From Rhizophagus clarus (lineage: Eukaryota; Glomeromycota; Glomeromycetes; Glomerales; Glomeraceae), in the NCBI GenBank assembly GCA_015698045.1, contig BLAL01000304.1:558001-622000 (forward strand): a DNA stretch of 64,000 bases, given 5' to 3'. Positions within the stretch are counted from its first letter, which is position 1. Every line of letters begins with the position of its first letter. Made by a program: the position numbers and the translations under genes. The notes beneath the pieces are model-generated. The model had not been told where the DNA came from. It did no database searches and was given only the letters and a program-made list of their open reading frames with translations. Below, in pieces: positions 60,371-64,000 of this stretch.

Positions 60371-62870
60371 TTTGTTCCTGTTAAAGCGATTAGTTTTTTT
60401 TTTGAAAAAGTTTCAGAAAAAATTTGAGAAAGTTTGGGAGAAGTCTAAAGTTTATATACTTTATATACCTTTCTGAATACATCGTGACATAGACTCTTGC
60501 ATAAACTTTTTGTGGCCTGTAGTGACGTAATACAGCAAATAATATAGATACTTCGATCAAAATCAATAAGCATAGTAAAAAAGTATAAAGTAAGGTGAGT
60601 AAGTATGTATTTTTCAATTAAGAAACGGTTTTTAACATTTATTTCTTTTTTTTTTTTTTGTAAGATTCTGTACTCGCTCTTGGAGAATAGGGTGAACCCA
60701 GACTTACACAATAAAGATGATGTAGAAGGAGGGCCTATGTTCTTTATAATTAAGAAACATTTTTTTATTGTTCCTTTATTCTTTTCGTAGGATATTGGAT
60801 TTCTTTAGATGAACACATAGGTAACCGGAATTAAGAAAGGAAAGTTGGGTTCAAAAGAAGTTTTAATAAATTTTTTTAAATTGAAACCATAAACAATAAA
60901 TAAATAAAAGTTCTTTTATTCTTTTTTTTGGAAGTGGGACTTTGTTTTCATATAAAAACTTCAGATTACCCACTACTTGAAGTGATCGGATCAAAGAAGG
61001 TTACCTGAACCGAACTGATCCATTCAGAGCTCTAAAATCAACATATTAAGGTTCACATAGATGATGATGAAAATTACAGGACAAAAAATGTGGTATACCA
61101 TGAATTATTTATTCTATAAATAAAATTTGCATTTAATTAATTGTAACAAAATTTTATATATAAATAATAACATTTACATTGTACAATCCACTATTAGTTG
61201 CAATTTTGCATAATCACACGAATTATATAAAATTACATGGCAAATAGAATATACTGTAAATATATTATTATTATTACTCGAGAAATGAGTTTTATAATAA
61301 TGCTTAATGCGTAAGCCTAATTATTAATGCATATACTTACACTTAGGCTTCTTTTAACATCAAAGAGCGGAAAATTTTGATTTAGTCCTTCCTGTGCCAC
61401 TTTCATTGCATGTTTAGTTGAGCCATCAAATAATAGGTTTTTGCGAATTTTTTTAATTTTTTTCAATTTTGTTGATTCTATCGTGAAATTACAAATACCG
61501 TTAAAAGTAAACAAGAAAACGATTAATTAACGAAATGTTTCGATCGAAATTGGTCAAGATTTAAGCAATAAAGAATTAGCCATTTTGAATTAGCGTTAAT
61601 AGATTCCTATTAAACACAAGTAAGTCTTAATTAAAATCAAAAAATGTGAAAAAAATATATAAATACATATATTTCTGTTTTTAATCTCCTCACCCTTTTA
61701 TTATCATTTATGAAATTCCAGAGGATCAATGAATGTCATATATTAATGATTTAGTTAAAGAGAATTCAATTAGTAGAGTGCATAATTTAATTTGGATATA
61801 CGGTGATAAACTTTTTTAAAAAAATTTGATTATTTTAATTCATTCATTATTATATAGAATCATATTAAAGAATTAAAATGTAAAGAAATTGTCAGTGACT
61901 TGGTGATACTTTTGATATGCAAATGGAATGTCTCTATTTAAGACATGCTCCAATTTATGTAAGTAAATACCCGTGTCACTTTAATTTTTTTTTAACGAAA
62001 AATTTTAAATTTTATTATTTCTTCTGGATGTGTCTAACAATTTCTTCATTGATAATTATTATGACAGTATTTTTAATAATGTCATTCACATACGGATATT
62101 TTCATCTATCACGTATATCATTCAATTATAACATATGTATTTGTATCGAATTTTTACAATATCAATATTACGAAATTTAATTCAATTTTTTTTCATAATA
62201 CAAGTAAGTTATTAATGTTTATATGGGAGAGTCAATAGAAACAGCATAATAAATAACATTTAATAATCTTTTTTTTTAGCTATAAAACCAAAAGTGCACA
62301 CAAATTTACACAAACGAACGCAGCAAAAAAGAATGATAAAGAAGGATGGAAAATTCTTTATGCGAACGAATCCTTAATAGGAGGAGGTGGTGATGGCATT
62401 AACAATGACTTCTACTCCATTAACACCATCATTTATTCCATCAGTACGATCAGAACAGCGTTAACAAATACCAATAATATCGATTATTTTAATCATTCTA
62501 ATTCGATGCAACTGCAACAAATTCAGTGACAAATAATATTTAGTATTGAGATAAACGTATAAAAGGTTAAACTTTATCGAGATAATTTTATCATCTATCA
62601 CTATTAGAGAAAATTCAAATATTGAAGAAAATAATTTCTTATATCTTCTCCTTTAACACAAAAAATGATTATCGTTATAGAAGACCTTTAATCATATTTT
62701 CGGATGAATAAACTAGTGATGAAATTGATTTAAATGGTATAGTTTTTAGTAATGCTAGTAATGGTAAATGAATTAGTGCACAAAATATGATAAATAAGAG
62801 AACAAGTAAAAGTGAAACAGTATAAGAATAAGCTTAGTATTGGTGGTAATGATAATTCAAATAATTTAGG
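60371..62870. other. AT-rich region, no gene established
   Basis: Small frames on both strands (for example 61917..62180, rich in Phe/Ile) follow base composition. Donor-like GTAAGT words at 62203 and 61980 and the segment 62325-62520, with protein-like pieces (NNIDYFNHSNSMQLQQIQ), hint at a decayed spliced gene on the plus strand, but no model can be built. Confidence 0.35.
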
Positions 62871-62947
62871 TATCCGATCGTCTGTAGACCTTCACATGCT
62901 ACTATGTTTATGCAGGCAAATTAGCCTGCGTTACAGACGAATGGATA
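62871..62947. repeat. 77-bp hairpin element, copy 2
   Basis: Same length and end structure as 25768..25844, differing at three of 77 positions. One change (T to A) breaks perfect symmetry of the internal palindrome, which reads GCAGGCAAATTAGCCTGC. Outer ends TATCCGATCGTCTGTA and the inverse TATCCATTCGTCTGTA remain paired. Confidence 0.7.
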
Positions 62948-63051
62948 AGAAGAATTTTAGGACACATTAAACATCAAAATCATTTGAAAGTTCAGTGCCG
63001 AAGAAAATTCTGATGAGAAAAAGAAATCATAGTAATGTGAGCGTAAGTAGA

Positions 63052-63235
63052 GAAAGAAGCGTCTGATGCAACTTCTATTACCATAAACCACGTATCCTAC
63101 TCTGTATCAGCTGCTATTACTATAATAAGTCCCATAGCAGCAGCAGCCGCTAAAGCTTCTTGGAATAAACCTGATATTAATGATCATTTGAATGCTGAAA
63201 ATTATCAGACTCAATGGAAAACCGTGAATGGTTAA
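63052..63235 (+). pseudogene. Possible terminal exon, unknown protein
   Basis: After an acceptor-like GTAAGTAG at about 63044-63051 the plus strand is open: EKEASDATSITINHVSY, an Ala/Ile-rich hydrophobic run (VSAAITIISPIAAAAAKASW), and NKPDINDHLNAENYQTQWKT to TAA at about 63235. Composition is more protein-like than the surroundings. Upstream exons cannot be joined with confidence; it may be a relic. Confidence 0.3.
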
Positions 63236-64000
63236 CTAAGCGTCATGTGTCCTCCTTAGAAAAAACTTTTTAGGAAAAAAAAATATTTCTAGATTAAAAA
63301 AAGTGTATGATTTTAATTTATATTAATGTATTTGTACATACTGTACAGTGTACATGTACAGTATATTGTATTATATGTTTTTTTTAATAGGTTTTTGTAT
63401 TATATGTATTTTCTTTGGTTTTGGATTATTTTATTGTACGCAGTATATATGTACCGTATATGTATTTATATAATATTGAATCTAATTTAAATCAAAAAAA
63501 AAAAACTTTTTAATAAATGAGAAATTTTATCTAAAAAGATTTAATATACATGTAATGTTTGTCTTCACATTTGTCATAAATTATTTTACCAAAATATAAT
63601 TTTTGAGATTAATGAATAAATTAAACAACTGAATTAATCACCTTAAAATTTAAACCTTAATATATATTAAAGTCGTGAATTAAAATAATTTTTCTTCTTT
63701 AACAGTTAATAAACATTTTAAAAAGATAGTTACAGAACATTAATTTAGATAATAAATATAGTATATAATAAATAAATCATTTAACTTTACGCTTGTTCGA
63801 AATACAATATATTCTTAAACAAGTGCACGCATGAATCGCATGATGCATCAAGTTACACAGCACTCCTCTAAATATCAGTTTGAACATTTCCAAGAAATTT
63901 TAATTATGAGCACGTGTTACTATGCAATCCATCTAGTATGACTTTTTGTCGCAATTTAAACATAAAGAAAAGAAAAATAATATTGTGTTACATAATCTTT
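63236..64000. other. AT-rich right end, no gene seen
   Basis: Contains a cluster of TGTACA/TACAGTA-type palindromic words at 63335-63370 ('tgtacatactgtacagtgtacatgtacagtata'-like symmetry) but no coding signal. Confidence 0.4.

Noticed and set aside
61917-62180. 87-codon Phe/Ile-rich frame resembling a membrane protein
   Set aside because: Hydrophobicity follows T-rich composition; no neighbouring exon or homology recognised.
63335-63370. TGTACA/TACAGTA palindrome cluster as an operator
   Set aside because: No gene nearby and such words arise easily in AT-rich sequence; insufficient support.

Overview
The window is nuclear DNA of a fungus, most likely an arbuscular mycorrhizal fungus (Glomeromycotina) close to Rhizophagus irregularis. 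This rests on very AT-rich sequence with long A/T runs, short GTAAGT...TAG introns, and expanded families known from that lineage: F-box/LRR-like proteins, BTB-BACK proteins, divergent kinases with an 'EWIPY(N/D)QF' N-lobe entry and HCDLHDGN catalytic loop, Crinkler (CRN) proteins and an HMG-box protein. The assignment comes from recognising families by eye; no search was run.

Layout. 1-4.0 kb: a truncated BTB-BACK gene, a dead second copy of it, and a frameshifted F-box gene. 5.5-8.5 kb: a complete Tc1-like transposon with TA duplications, just downstream of a very small cysteine-rich (metallothionein-like) gene, then a small hydrophilic protein gene. 9.6-12.9 kb: two tandem F-box genes. 13.4-14.6 kb: composite GACC/GACCCG-rich repeats. 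14.8-19.7 kb: a protein-kinase gene whose 5' half is an array of about 34 introns separated by microexons, nearly all exactly 3 nt long. 20-27 kb: decayed fragments, an 818-bp hAT-type non-autonomous element, a 77-bp hairpin element and a purine-rich satellite. 27.6-29.2 kb: another F-box gene. 31.9-38 kb: repeat-derived sequence. 39.1-40.4 kb: a four-exon DUF262 gene followed by a MITE. 42.5-46.9 kb: two paralogous F-box genes. 50.7-51.1 kb: a small HMG-box protein. 53.5-55.5 kb: tandem duplicated exons of kinase N-lobe plus Cys motif, decaying. 55.6-57.1 kb: 3' part of a LINE with RNase H. 57.5-60.4 kb: a broken CRN-NTPase gene. The remainder is AT-rich with few supported features.

The most striking observation is the 15.0-18.4 kb array. 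Every unit has the form ...TTTTAG|NNN|GTAAGT..., with a CTAAC-like branch motif and a pyrimidine-rich stretch in most units. I count 31 three-nt exons, one six-nt exon and one single-nt exon. From the first ATG at 14788 through all microexons into the kinase exons the frame closes exactly (1302 nt, 434 codons including stop), with no in-frame stop. Because nearly all microexons are 3 nt, any number can be skipped without disturbing the kinase frame, so the locus could generate many different N-terminal peptides. Whether the sites are spliced this way needs transcript data.

The rest fits gene-family birth and death. Six F-box copies (five open, one broken), two BTB copies, two CRN remnants and repeated kinase exons lie among several DNA-transposon families.
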